In this document: piece by piece, positions 46,036 to 53,770 of the stretch
Position numbering within the stretch: position 1 is the first letter of the stretch
Layout of the letters: the number at the start of each line of letters is the position of its first letter
Assembly (NCBI RefSeq): GCF_007829875.1
Contig: NZ_VIWV01000001.1
Coordinates: 2,698,501-2,762,500 of the forward strand
DNA length: 64,000 nt
Source of the DNA: Streptomyces capillispiralis
GTDB lineage: Bacteria > Actinomycetota > Actinomycetes > Streptomycetales > Streptomycetaceae
Direction of reading: 5' to 3'
Notes under the pieces: model-generated
Database searches by the model: none
What the model saw: the letters and a program-made list of their open reading frames with translations, nothing else
What the model was told of the DNA's origin: nothing
Made by a program: the position numbers and the translations under genes

Positions 46036-47217
46036 TCAGGTGCTGCGCCGTGTCACGAACTCGGCGAGGGCGAGCAGCCCGCCCGCCGCCTCCGGGTCGG
46101 GCACCGCCCGTGCAACTTCCTGCATCGCCCGGGCCATCCGGTCGGCCGCCTGGGTCTGCGCCCAGTCCCGGCCGCCCGCCCGCTCCACGGTCAGGGCGAT
46201 GTGGTCCAGGTCCTCCTTCTGGTGCGGGGTCGCGTACAGGGCGGCGAGTTCCGCTCCCGCCGGGGTGCCGGAGGTGAGCGCGGCGACCACCGGCAGCGAC
46301 TTCTTGCGGGCGGCCAGATCCGCGCCGGCCGGCTTGCCGGTGCGGAGCGGGTCGCCCCATATGCCGATCACGTCGTCGATCAGCTGGAAGGCCAGCCCCG
46401 CCGCACGGCCGAACGCGTCCAGTGCCGCCACGTCCTCGTCCCCGGCCCCCGCGTACAGCGCACCGATCGCGCAGGCGCAGCCGAGCAGCGCACCGGTCTT
46501 GGCCTCGGCCATGGCGAGCGTCTCGGCGAGGGTGACCTCACCGGGGTCCCGACGCTCCAGGGCCGTGTCCGCGTGCTGCCCCTCGCACAGTTCGACCACG
46601 CAGGCGGCGAGCCGGGCCGCCGCGGCGGGGGCCGCCGGATGGCGGTCCTCCGCGAGCAGCCGCAGGGCGAGCGCCTGGAGGGCGTCCCCGGCGAGGATCG
46701 CGTCGGCGTCCCCGAACACCGTCCAGGCGGTGGGCCGGTGGCGGCGGGTGGCGTCCCGGTCCATCACGTCGTCGTGCAGCAGCGTGAAGTTGTGGACCAG
46801 TTCCACGGCCGCCGCCGCCCGCAGGGCCGCGCCCCGGGCTGCGGGGCCGCCCAGCGCGGAGGCCGCGGCGAGCACCAGCGCCGGGCGGACCGCCTTGCCC
46901 GAACCGCCCCCCGCCGGCGCGCCGTCCGTGTCCTCCCAGCCGAAGTGGTACAGCGCGATCCGGCGCATGGACGCGGGCAGCGAGCCGACGGCGGCCCGCA
47001 GCACCGGGTCGACCGCGGCCCGCGCCCGCTCCAGCAGCATCGTCGCCTCGTGCCCGTCACCGGCACGGTGCTCCGCCTCCGCCGCGGTCCCGCCCGAACG
47101 CTCCGCCGGGTTCCCGGCCGGGCGCTCTGCCGGATCCCCGGCCGAACGCTCCACCGCGGTCCCGGCCGGGCGCTCCGCCGTGAGCCCTGTCGTCGGCTCC
47201 GTCATGGACTCCGTCAT
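46036..47217 (-). CDS. Polyprenyl diphosphate synthase with repeat-bearing N-terminal extension
   Basis: 393 residues. From about residue 55 it is a trans-isoprenyl diphosphate synthase: first Asp-rich motif FTLLHDDVMD, second LIDDVIGIWGD, plus FQLIDD and GKAVRPALVLAAA. It makes C15-C20+ prenyl diphosphates from IPP. Residues 1-55 are a disordered Glu/Ala/Pro/Gly tail with four 8-residue repeats of the type AERPAG-TA, VERSAG-DP, AERPAG-NP, AERSGG-TA. Such tails are typical cargo-loading domains of family 2 encapsulins, and the shell gene lies 124 bp upstream in the same direction. ATG at 47217 after GGGGAGGCCG. Confidence 0.87.
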   Translation of the reverse strand: MTESMTEPTTGLTAERPAGTAVERSAGDPAERPAGNPAERSGGTAAEAEHRAGDGHEATMLLERARAAVDPVLRAAVGSLPASMRRIALYHFGWEDTDGAPAGGGSGKAVRPALVLAAASALGGPAARGAALRAAAAVELVHNFTLLHDDVMDRDATRRHRPTAWTVFGDADAILAGDALQALALRLLAEDRHPAAPAAAARLAACVVELCEGQHADTALERRDPGEVTLAETLAMAEAKTGALLGCACAIGALYAGAGDEDVAALDAFGRAAGLAFQLIDDVIGIWGDPLRTGKPAGADLAARKKSLPVVAALTSGTPAGAELAALYATPHQKEDLDHIALTVERAGGRDWAQTQAADRMARAMQEVARAVPDPEAAGGLLALAEFVTRRST

Positions 47218-47341
47218 CGGCCTCCCCCTGAAACCGGCTCGGTGGAGGAGCGGAGGGATGGCGCTTCCGCACCCGTCGAGCGCGTACCTCCGAGGTGTAC
47301 CCGCCCGGACGGGCGGGGACACGGCGGGAGCTGGCCGACGG

Positions 47342-48748
47342 TCACCGCCAGCGGCCGATCTCGACGTTTTCCAGCACGCCGAGCGCGTCCGGTACCAGGA
47401 CCGCGGCCGAGTAGTAGGCCGTGACCAGGTATTTGATGATGGCCTGTTCGTTGATGCCCATGAAGCGCACGGACAGACTCGGCTCGATCTCGTCGGGGAT
47501 GCCGGCGGCCCGCAGGCCGATCACGCCCTGGTCCTCCTCCCCGGTACGCAGGGCGATGATCGAGGTCGTGCGCGCCTCGGTCACCGGGATCTTGTTGCAC
47601 GGGAAGATCGGCACGCCCCGCCAGGTGGGGATGCGGTTGCCGCCCATGTCGATGGTCTCCGGGACGAGTCCCCGCTTGTTGAGCTCACGGCCGAACGCGG
47701 CGATCGCGCGCGGATGGGCGAGCAGCAGCCTGGTCCCGCGCCGCCTGCTGAGCAGTTCGTCCAGGTCGTCGGGGCCCGGCACGCCGTCGTGCGGCTGGAT
47801 CCGCTGGTCGTACTCGCAGTTGTGGAGCAGACCGAATTCGCGGTTGTTGACGAGTTCGTGCTCCTGGCGCTCCTTCAGTGCCTCGACGGTCAGCCGGATC
47901 TGCTGTTCCGTCTGGTTCATGGGCTGGTTGTAGAGGTCGGCCACGCGGGTGTGGATGCGCAGCACGGTCTGGGCGACGCTGAGTTCGTACTCGCGCGGCC
48001 TGGCCTCGTAGTCGACGAAGGTGTGCGGGATGTCCGGCTCGCCGCTGTGGCCGGCGGCGAGGTCGATCTCCTTCTCCCCGTACTTGTTGGTGGGCTGCCC
48101 GGGACCCGAGAGCCGCCGGCGCAGGTGCTCGCGCAGGGTGTCCGACCGCTCGGCGACCTGCTGGACGGCCTCGCGCGGCAGGACCAGCACGGTGCAGGCG
48201 GTGAGGGTGCGGGCGGTGTACTCCCAGATGGCGTCGTCGTCCAGCAGGGCCTGCTCGCCGAAGTAGGCACCGTCGGCGAGGACTCCCAGGGACTCGTCCT
48301 CGCCGTAGGGGCCGGTGCCGACCCGCTCCACCCTGCCGTGCGCCAGCAGGTACACCTCCTCGGCGGGGCTGCCGAAGGAGGCGATCACCTGGCCGGCGCC
48401 GATCTCCCGCTGCCGGCAGCGGGCGGCCAGTTCGGCCAGTACCTCGTCGTCCTCGTAGGACCGCAGGGCCGGCAGCTCCCCCAGTTCCGCCGGGATGATC
48501 TCGACCCGGTCGCCGGTCTTCACGAACGTCATCCGGCCATCGCCGACGGCGTAGGTCAGCCGCCGGTTCACGCGATACGTACCGCCCTGCACGTCCACCC
48601 AGGGCAGCATGCGCAGCAGCCAGCGCGAGCTGATCTCCTGCATCTGCGGCACGGACTTGGTCGTGGTGGCCAGGTTCCGCGCCGCCGCCGTACCGAGGCT
48701 CTGCTGCTGCCCGGCCTGCTCCGCGCGGACCTCTTCGCCTACCGACAT
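47342..48748 (-). CDS. Family 2B encapsulin nanocompartment shell protein (EshA-like, cNMP-binding domain)
   Basis: 468 residues, very similar in layout to Streptomyces EshA. Residues about 1-70 and 215-468 form the HK97-type shell fold ([35 protein letters not shown], then [22 protein letters not shown]). A cyclic-nucleotide-binding-like domain is inserted at about 85-205 with the phosphate-cassette-like [19 protein letters not shown]. In my hand alignment the Arg that contacts the cyclic phosphate is replaced by Glu176. ATG at 48748 behind GGGGAGGG. It is in operon with the polyprenyl synthase and should assemble a shell around it. Confidence 0.88.
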   Translation of the reverse strand: MSVGEEVRAEQAGQQQSLGTAAARNLATTTKSVPQMQEISSRWLLRMLPWVDVQGGTYRVNRRLTYAVGDGRMTFVKTGDRVEIIPAELGELPALRSYEDDEVLAELAARCRQREIGAGQVIASFGSPAEEVYLLAHGRVERVGTGPYGEDESLGVLADGAYFGEQALLDDDAIWEYTARTLTACTVLVLPREAVQQVAERSDTLREHLRRRLSGPGQPTNKYGEKEIDLAAGHSGEPDIPHTFVDYEARPREYELSVAQTVLRIHTRVADLYNQPMNQTEQQIRLTVEALKERQEHELVNNREFGLLHNCEYDQRIQPHDGVPGPDDLDELLSRRRGTRLLLAHPRAIAAFGRELNKRGLVPETIDMGGNRIPTWRGVPIFPCNKIPVTEARTTSIIALRTGEEDQGVIGLRAAGIPDEIEPSLSVRFMGINEQAIIKYLVTAYYSAAVLVPDALGVLENVEIGRWR

Positions 48749-49043
48749 AGAGAATTGCCCTCCCCAAATGGTGATCCACGCCCGGTCGTGCCGGGCGTCG
48801 TGCTGCGCGATCAAGCGTTCCTCACGCAGCGTGTCGGCACCATTACCCGAATGAGCGGGGTTGGATCTTGGGAGGGCTGGGCAGACATGGGCGCCCGTTC
48901 AACGAGGCCGTGGCGGAAGGATTTTGTCCGGATCGGCTCGCACAGCGCGCGAACGAGTCATTGAACGCGTTCCTTTCAGGTATAGCCACGGGTATCAGGC
49001 GGTTGCATCGGGCGGCCGCCGCCCGGCACGAAGGAGGGCGGTC

Positions 49044-49634
49044 ATGGCCCCACCCATGTCCGCGAGCGCGTTCCTGCGCGCTCTCAGGGCGGAGGGTCTC
49101 ACGGTCGTCGAGGTCGGCGACTGGCGTGATCACAACCGCAACCACAAGGGTCCGTGGGGCCCGGTGCACGGCGTCATGATCCACCACACGGTCACCAAGG
49201 GCAGCGCCAGGACGGTGGAACTCTGCCGCAAGGGTTACGCGGATCTGCCGGGGCCGCTGTGCCACGGTGTCATCACCAAGGACGGCCGGGTCCACCTCGT
49301 CGGCTACGGCCGGGCCAACCACGCGGGGCTCGGCGACGACGACGTGCTCCGCGCGGTGATCGCCGAGCGGGGGCTGCCGGCGGACAACGAGCTGAACACC
49401 GACGGCAACCGGCACTTCTACGGGTTCGAGTGCGAGAACCTGGGCGACGGCAATGACCCCTGGCCCAAGGTCCAGCTGGAGGCGATCGAGAGGGCCGCGG
49501 CGGCCGTGTGCCGTCACCACGGCTGGAACGAGCGGTCGGTGATCGGGCACAAGGAGTGGCAGCCGGGGAAGGTGGACCCGCGCGGGTTCACCATGGGCTC
49601 GATGCGGGACCGGATCGGCGACCGGCTGAGATGA
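49044..49634 (+). CDS. Peptidoglycan-recognition-type N-acetylmuramoyl-L-alanine amidase
   Basis: 196 residues, Amidase_2/PGRP fold. Zinc site: VMIHHTVTKG (first His), GHKEWQPGKVDP (later His, with Lys-Trp) and the conserved LCRKGYADLPGPLCHGVITKDGRVHLVGYGRANHAG region, exactly the T7-lysozyme-like pattern. It cuts the amide between muramic acid and L-alanine. No signal peptide is visible at the ATG 49044, so it may be cytoplasmic, released by lysis, or exported by an unknown route. The ribosome site GAAGGAGGGCGGTC fits this start well. The stop lies inside a tandem repeat. Confidence 0.88.
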   Translation: MAPPMSASAFLRALRAEGLTVVEVGDWRDHNRNHKGPWGPVHGVMIHHTVTKGSARTVELCRKGYADLPGPLCHGVITKDGRVHLVGYGRANHAGLGDDDVLRAVIAERGLPADNELNTDGNRHFYGFECENLGDGNDPWPKVQLEAIERAAAAVCRHHGWNERSVIGHKEWQPGKVDPRGFTMGSMRDRIGDRLR

Positions 49635-49690
49635 CACGGATCGGCGACCCGCCGACATGACGCCGTCCAGCGACCGGCCGGGATGACGGG
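49613..49690. repeat. 26-bp tandem repeat across the amidase stop codon
   Basis: Three imperfect copies: GGATCGGCGACCGGCTGAGA plus TGACAC (49613-49638), the same with CGACCCGCCGACATGACGC (49639-49664), and CGTCCAGCGACCGGCCGGGA plus TGACGG (49665-49690). The amidase TGA (49632-49634) is in copy 1, so two later copies lie in the 3' untranslated part. Confidence 0.7.
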
Positions 49691-49840
49691 GCCCCGGCGC
49701 CGGCCCGGGGCGTGACGGCGCGCGGACGCGGACCGCGTGGCGACAACCCGTTGGAACCTGTCGCTCGGCCCCCTGGGTCCCCGGCGGACCCGCTCCTAGC
49801 GTGGTGAACCGTTCCCGCCCGCCAAGGAAAAGGCCCCGCC

Positions 49841-50260
49841 ATGCAGTACGTCGCCCCGATCGGCATCGGCGTTCTCTACGCCCTGCTGATGTCCCTTGTC
49901 CGTGAACCGCACCGGCGGCGCCTGAACGCCGTCATGGTCGCCGGTGCGGGCGCCGCCTATCTCAGCGGCGGCGGCCTGGGCGGCTGGGAGTTCGCCTTCA
50001 CCGCGCTGGTCACCTATGTCGCGTTCCGCGGCCTGGAGTCGTGGACGTACATCGGGATCGCCTGGCTGCTGCACACCGCGTGGGACGTCGTCCACCACCT
50101 CAAGGGCAATCCCATCGTCCCCTTCGCCCACACCTCCTCCCTGGGCTGCGCGATCTGCGATCCGGTGATCGCCCTGTGGTGCCTGCGGGGAGGGCCCTCC
50201 CTGATCGCGCCGGTCCGCCGCCGCGGACGCAAGGAGTCCCGGGCGACAATGACCGTGTGA
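49841..50260 (+). CDS. DUF6010 membrane protein
   Basis: 139 residues. About four membrane segments: VAPIGIGVLYALLMSLV, VMVAGAGAAYLS, FAFTALVTYVAF and YIGIAWLLHTAWDVVHHL; a conserved WDVVHHLKGNPIVPFAHTSSLGCAICDPVIALW motif (Cys-Ala-Ile-Cys) follows. Function unknown for the family. Ends by overlapping the GTG of the deaminase gene (GTGA at 50257-50260), so the two are coupled. A purine-rich AAGGAAAAGG precedes the ATG. Confidence 0.85.
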   Translation: MQYVAPIGIGVLYALLMSLVREPHRRRLNAVMVAGAGAAYLSGGGLGGWEFAFTALVTYVAFRGLESWTYIGIAWLLHTAWDVVHHLKGNPIVPFAHTSSLGCAICDPVIALWCLRGGPSLIAPVRRRGRKESRATMTV

Positions 50261-51174
50261 CCAGCTCCGACGATTCCGGCTCGGCCGCCCCCACGGGCCT
50301 GCGTCCGCGACTGCCCTCACCCCTGCGGGAGGCCGCGGACGAGCGGTTCGCACGGCGGGGGGTCCGGCTCCTGCTGAAGCGGGACGACCTGATCCACCCG
50401 GAGCTGGTCGGCAACAAGTGGCGCAAGCTGGCGCCGAACCTCTCGGCGGCGGCCGGGCGGACCGTGCTCACCTTCGGCGGCGCCTACTCCAACCATCTGC
50501 GCGCCACGGCGGCCGCGGGGCGGCTGCTCGGCCTGGACACGGTCGGGGTGGTGCGTGGCCAGGAGCTCGCCGGCCGTCCGCTCAATCCCTCACTCGCGCG
50601 GTGCGCGGCGGACGGGATGCGGCTGCACTTCGTCGACCGGTCGGCGTACCGCCGCAAGGGCGAGCCGGAGACCCTGGCGGCCGTCCTGCGCGCCGCCGGC
50701 GCCGAGGACGCGTTCGTCGTCCCCGAGGGCGGCAGCAACTCCGCCGCCGTCCGCGGCTGCCGGGAACTCGGTGCGGAGCTGGCCGGGCGGGCCGACGTGG
50801 CCGCGGTGGCCTGCGGCACCGGCGGCACCCTGGCCGGACTGGCCGCGGGGCTCGGCACCGCCGGGCGCGCACTGGGCATACCCGTCCTCAAGGGCGGCTT
50901 CCTGGCGGACGGGATACGGGACCTGCAGACCGCGGCGTTCGGCGGCCCGCGCGGCGACTGGAGCCTGGACGACCGCTTCCACTTCGGCGGCTACGGCCGC
51001 ACCACGCCGGAACTGGAGGCGTTCGCCGTGGACTTCGAACAGCGCCACGGCGTCCCCGTGGAGCGCCTCTACGTCGCCAAACTGCTCTACGCCCTGGTCG
51101 CCATGGCGGAGGAGAACGCGTTCCCGCGCGGGAGCACGGTCGCCGCCGTGATCACCGGCCGCCCCTTCCCGTGA
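50257..51174 (+). CDS. PLP-dependent ACC deaminase/D-cysteine desulfhydrase family protein
   Basis: 305 residues. PLP lysine in VGNKWRKL (K54) and the family motif FGGAYSNHLRATAAAG (73-88); GGSNSAAVRGCRELGAEL and CGTGGTLAGLAAGL are the later PLP-phosphate contacts. Members deaminate 1-aminocyclopropane-1-carboxylate or desulfhydrate D-cysteine; which one this is cannot be said from sequence alone because the residue that discriminates them is not certain by eye. GTG start overlaps the DUF6010 stop. Convergent with the antiporter gene (10 bp between stops). Confidence 0.87.
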   Translation: MTSSDDSGSAAPTGLRPRLPSPLREAADERFARRGVRLLLKRDDLIHPELVGNKWRKLAPNLSAAAGRTVLTFGGAYSNHLRATAAAGRLLGLDTVGVVRGQELAGRPLNPSLARCAADGMRLHFVDRSAYRRKGEPETLAAVLRAAGAEDAFVVPEGGSNSAAVRGCRELGAELAGRADVAAVACGTGGTLAGLAAGLGTAGRALGIPVLKGGFLADGIRDLQTAAFGGPRGDWSLDDRFHFGGYGRTTPELEAFAVDFEQRHGVPVERLYVAKLLYALVAMAEENAFPRGSTVAAVITGRPFP

Positions 51175-51184
51175 GCACGGGGCC

Positions 51185-52777
51185 TCACGTCGTCTCCCGG
51201 TAGGCCGCCGCCTCCTCCAGGTCCAGCCGGCGCAGCAGCGTCCGCAGCATCTCGTCGTCGATGTACCGGCCGTCGCGCAGCCGGACGAACACCTCGCGCT
51301 CCGCGCCGATCATCTCCCGCGACAGCCGGCGGTAGGTGTCGTCCACCGACTCCCCGGTGACCGGGTTGACCTGCCCGAGACGTTCCCAGACGGCGTTGCG
51401 GCGGCGCTCCAGGACGGTGCGCAGCCGCTCGGCGAGCGGTGCGGGCAGGGCGTTGCGCTCGTCGGACAGCAGCTCGTCGAGGCGCTGTTCGGCGATCCTG
51501 GACGCCTGGGCCTGGGCGTTGGCCTCCGCCAGGGTCTCGGCCTGCGCGTCGCGGCCTGGGAGCTCGAGCACGCGGATCAGCGGGGGCAGGGTGAGGCCCT
51601 GCACCACCAGGGTGCCGATGACGGTGGTGAAGGTCAGGAAGAGCAGCAGGTTGCGCTGCGGGAAGTCCTCGCCCTCGGCGGTGAAGGGGATCGAGAAGGC
51701 GATGGCCAGCGAGACCACGCCCCGCATCCCGGCCCACGCGATGACGAACGGCGCCTTCCAGCCGGGTCTCCCCTCGCGTTCCCGGATCCGCGCCGACAGC
51801 AGCGGCGGCAGCCAGGTCGCCGGGTACACCCAGACGAACCGCACCACGACGACCACCGCGAAGACGGCGAGCGCGTACCAGGCGGCGTCGACGCCTTCGT
51901 ACGCGCCGAGTCCCCTGAGGACGACGGGCAGTTGCAGCCCGATGAGCGCGAACACCGCGGACTCCAGGACGAACGCGACCATCTTCCACACCGCCTCCTC
52001 CTGGAGGCGGGTGGCGAAGTCGACCTCCCACGCGCGGTGCCCGAGGTACAGCGCGACGACCACCACGGCGATGACACCGGAGGCGTGCACCTGCTCGGCG
52101 GCGGCGTAGGCGACGAACGGGATCAGCAGGGAGAGCGTGTTCTGCAGCAGCGCCTCCTTCACGTGGGTGCGCAGCCAGTGCAGGGGCGCCATCAGCACCA
52201 GGCCGAACGCCAGCCCGCCGACCGCCGCGAGCAGGAACTCCCCGATGCCCCCGGACCAGGTGGCGCCCTCGCCGACGGCCGCCGCCACGGCCACCCGGAA
52301 CGCGGTGATCGCGGTGGCGTCGTTCAGCAGGGACTCGCCCTGGAGGATGGTGGTGATCCGGGACGGCAGGCCCACCCGGCGCGCCACCGCCGTCGCCGCG
52401 ACCGCGTCCGGCGGGGCCACCACGGCGCCGAACACCAGCGCCGCGGTCAGCGGCAGTCCCGGCACGAGCAGGTACAGGACCCAGCCGACGGCGAAGGTCG
52501 CGAACAGCACGTACCCCACCGACAGCAGTGCCACCGGCCGCAGCTGCGCCCGCAGGTCGAGGTAGGAGCTGTCGGTGGCCGCCGTGTGCAGCAGCGGGGG
52601 CAGGATGAGCGGCAGGACGATGTGCGGGTCGAGGGTGTATTCGGGCACCCCGGGGAGGTAGCTGACCGCCAGGCCGGCCGCGACCAGCAGCAGGGGTGCC
52701 GGCACCGGGGTGCGCCGGGCGGCCGCGGCGATCGCGGCACTGCCCGCCACCAGCAACAGCAGTGGCATCACATCCAT
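51185..52777 (-). CDS. Na+/H+ antiporter (CPA1 family)
   Basis: 530 residues with 11-12 membrane segments in the first 400 and a soluble C-terminal tail of about 130. CPA1 motifs: APPDAVAATAVARRVGLP (D124) and GESLLNDATAITAFRV (D153) in the transport core. The C-terminal part (RIAEQRLDELLSDERNALPAPLAERLRTVLERRRNAVWERL) is helical and charged. It exchanges cytosolic Na+ for H+ or the reverse in pH and salt homeostasis. ATG at 52777 after GAGGGTGGGCCC. Divergent from the UBP zinc-finger gene by 60 bp, a pairing that recurs in actinobacteria. Confidence 0.92.
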   Translation of the reverse strand: MDVMPLLLLVAGSAAIAAAARRTPVPAPLLLVAAGLAVSYLPGVPEYTLDPHIVLPLILPPLLHTAATDSSYLDLRAQLRPVALLSVGYVLFATFAVGWVLYLLVPGLPLTAALVFGAVVAPPDAVAATAVARRVGLPSRITTILQGESLLNDATAITAFRVAVAAAVGEGATWSGGIGEFLLAAVGGLAFGLVLMAPLHWLRTHVKEALLQNTLSLLIPFVAYAAAEQVHASGVIAVVVVALYLGHRAWEVDFATRLQEEAVWKMVAFVLESAVFALIGLQLPVVLRGLGAYEGVDAAWYALAVFAVVVVVRFVWVYPATWLPPLLSARIREREGRPGWKAPFVIAWAGMRGVVSLAIAFSIPFTAEGEDFPQRNLLLFLTFTTVIGTLVVQGLTLPPLIRVLELPGRDAQAETLAEANAQAQASRIAEQRLDELLSDERNALPAPLAERLRTVLERRRNAVWERLGQVNPVTGESVDDTYRRLSREMIGAEREVFVRLRDGRYIDDEMLRTLLRRLDLEEAAAYRETT

Positions 52778-52837
52778 GTCGGGCCCACCCTCGTTTTTCC
52801 GCGCGGTCGCCCGCGCGGGCGTCGTAATCTGGCAATC

Positions 52838-53098
52838 ATGAAACAGTGCACGCACGCCGACGCGCTGCCGCACCCCGAACCCGTCCCACTCGGTGAGACG
52901 TGTCCGGAGTGCCTGCGCGACGGCACCGATCCGGTGCAGCTGCGGCTCTGCCTCACCTGCGGTCACGTCGGGTGCTGCGACTCCTCGCCGAGGCGGCACG
53001 CGACGGAGCACCACCGGGAAACCGGCCACCCCGTGATGCGGACCCACGAACCCGGCGAGGACTGGCGCTGGTGCTTCGTCGACCACGTACTGGTGTGA
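52838..53098 (+). CDS. UBP-type zinc-finger protein
   Basis: 86 residues, a stand-alone ZnF-UBP fold: CPECLRDGTDPVQLRLCLTCGHVGCCDSSPRRHATEHHRETGHPVMRTHEPGEDWRWC, with the pairs CxxC, CLTCGHVGC, H..H..H typical of ubiquitin-protease zinc fingers. In eukaryotes it binds the free C-terminal Gly-Gly of ubiquitin; in bacteria without ubiquitin its target is unknown, possibly an exposed C-terminus of another protein. A TAATCT at 52825-52830 ends 7 bases before the ATG with no ribosome site: a leaderless start. Divergent from the antiporter. Confidence 0.85.
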   Translation: MKQCTHADALPHPEPVPLGETCPECLRDGTDPVQLRLCLTCGHVGCCDSSPRRHATEHHRETGHPVMRTHEPGEDWRWCFVDHVLV

Positions 53099-53208
53099 CC
53101 CGGCGCGACTCCGGTGCCGGACGGTTCGACCGTCCGACGCCTGGGTACGTCAATGCGGCGCGCGCTCTTCCCATTTGGGAGCCGCAGACCCCTAGCCACG
53201 GAGCGTAT

Positions 53209-53225
53209 TCATAGTTTTACTATGA
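53209..53225. promoter_or_regulatory. AT-rich perfect palindrome upstream of the sigH operon
   Basis: TCATAGT-TTT-ACTATGA (53209-53225) is a perfect inverted repeat in an otherwise very GC-rich chromosome and lies about 130 bp before the anti-sigma gene. It could be an operator or a promoter element (TATGAG-like) for the sigH operon, which in S. coelicolor has several promoters, one of them BldD-controlled. I do not claim a specific regulator. Confidence 0.5.
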
Positions 53226-53356
53226 GTGACAGCATACGGGTCGGGGTCCCGGGGACAGGACCGTCGAGAGCGCGATAGCGTCACCGCTGAACCACGTAGC
53301 GCGTTACCCGGGGGCGAACCCGGCCCTGAAACGCTTGTACCACCTTGGAGGTGAGG

Positions 53357-53770
53357 GTGTCCCAGATCGCAGGCGAGCCCGCGACCCAGGACTTCGTGGA
53401 AGTCCGGCTGCCGGCCGCGGGTGCCTACCTGTCGGTGCTGCGTACGGCCACGGCCGGCCTCGCGGCCCGTTTGGACTTCACCCTCGACGAGATCGAGGAC
53501 CTGCGCATCGCGGTCGACGAGGCCTGCGCGATCCTGCTCCAGCAGGCCGTGCCGGGATCGGTGCTCAGCTGTGTCTTCCGGCTCGTCGACGACTCGCTCG
53601 AGGTCACCGTCTCGGCGCCCACCACGGACGGTCACGCCCCGTCGCGGGACACCTTCGCCTGGACCGTGCTGTCCGCGCTGGCGGGCAAGGTCTCCTCCGC
53701 CGTGGACGAGGACAGAACCGTTTCGATCAGCCTCTACAAACAGCGCGGCGCGGGACCCGGGCCGGCGTGA
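53357..53770 (+). CDS. prsH: Anti-sigma factor (RsbW-like; PrsH/UshX)
   Basis: 137 residues. ATPase/anti-sigma fold of the RsbW/SpoIIAB kind: FVEVRLPAAGAYLSVLRTATAGLAARLDFTLDEIEDLRIAVDEACAILLQQAV (N box IAVDEACAILL), then TVSAPTTDGHAPSRDTFAWTVLSALAGKVSSAVDEDRTVSISLYK. In Streptomyces the sigH partner is the anti-sigma factor PrsH (UshX). The GTG at 53357 is favoured by GGAGG six bases before it; a TTG four codons earlier overlaps the ribosome site. Its stop overlaps the sigH GTG (GTGA), so the two are coupled. Confidence 0.92.
   Translation: MSQIAGEPATQDFVEVRLPAAGAYLSVLRTATAGLAARLDFTLDEIEDLRIAVDEACAILLQQAVPGSVLSCVFRLVDDSLEVTVSAPTTDGHAPSRDTFAWTVLSALAGKVSSAVDEDRTVSISLYKQRGAGPGPA

Noticed and set aside
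44873..48964. A 1363-codon plus-strand frame
   Set aside because: Crosses four genes on the opposite strand; antisense shadow of GNAT, prenyl synthase and encapsulin.
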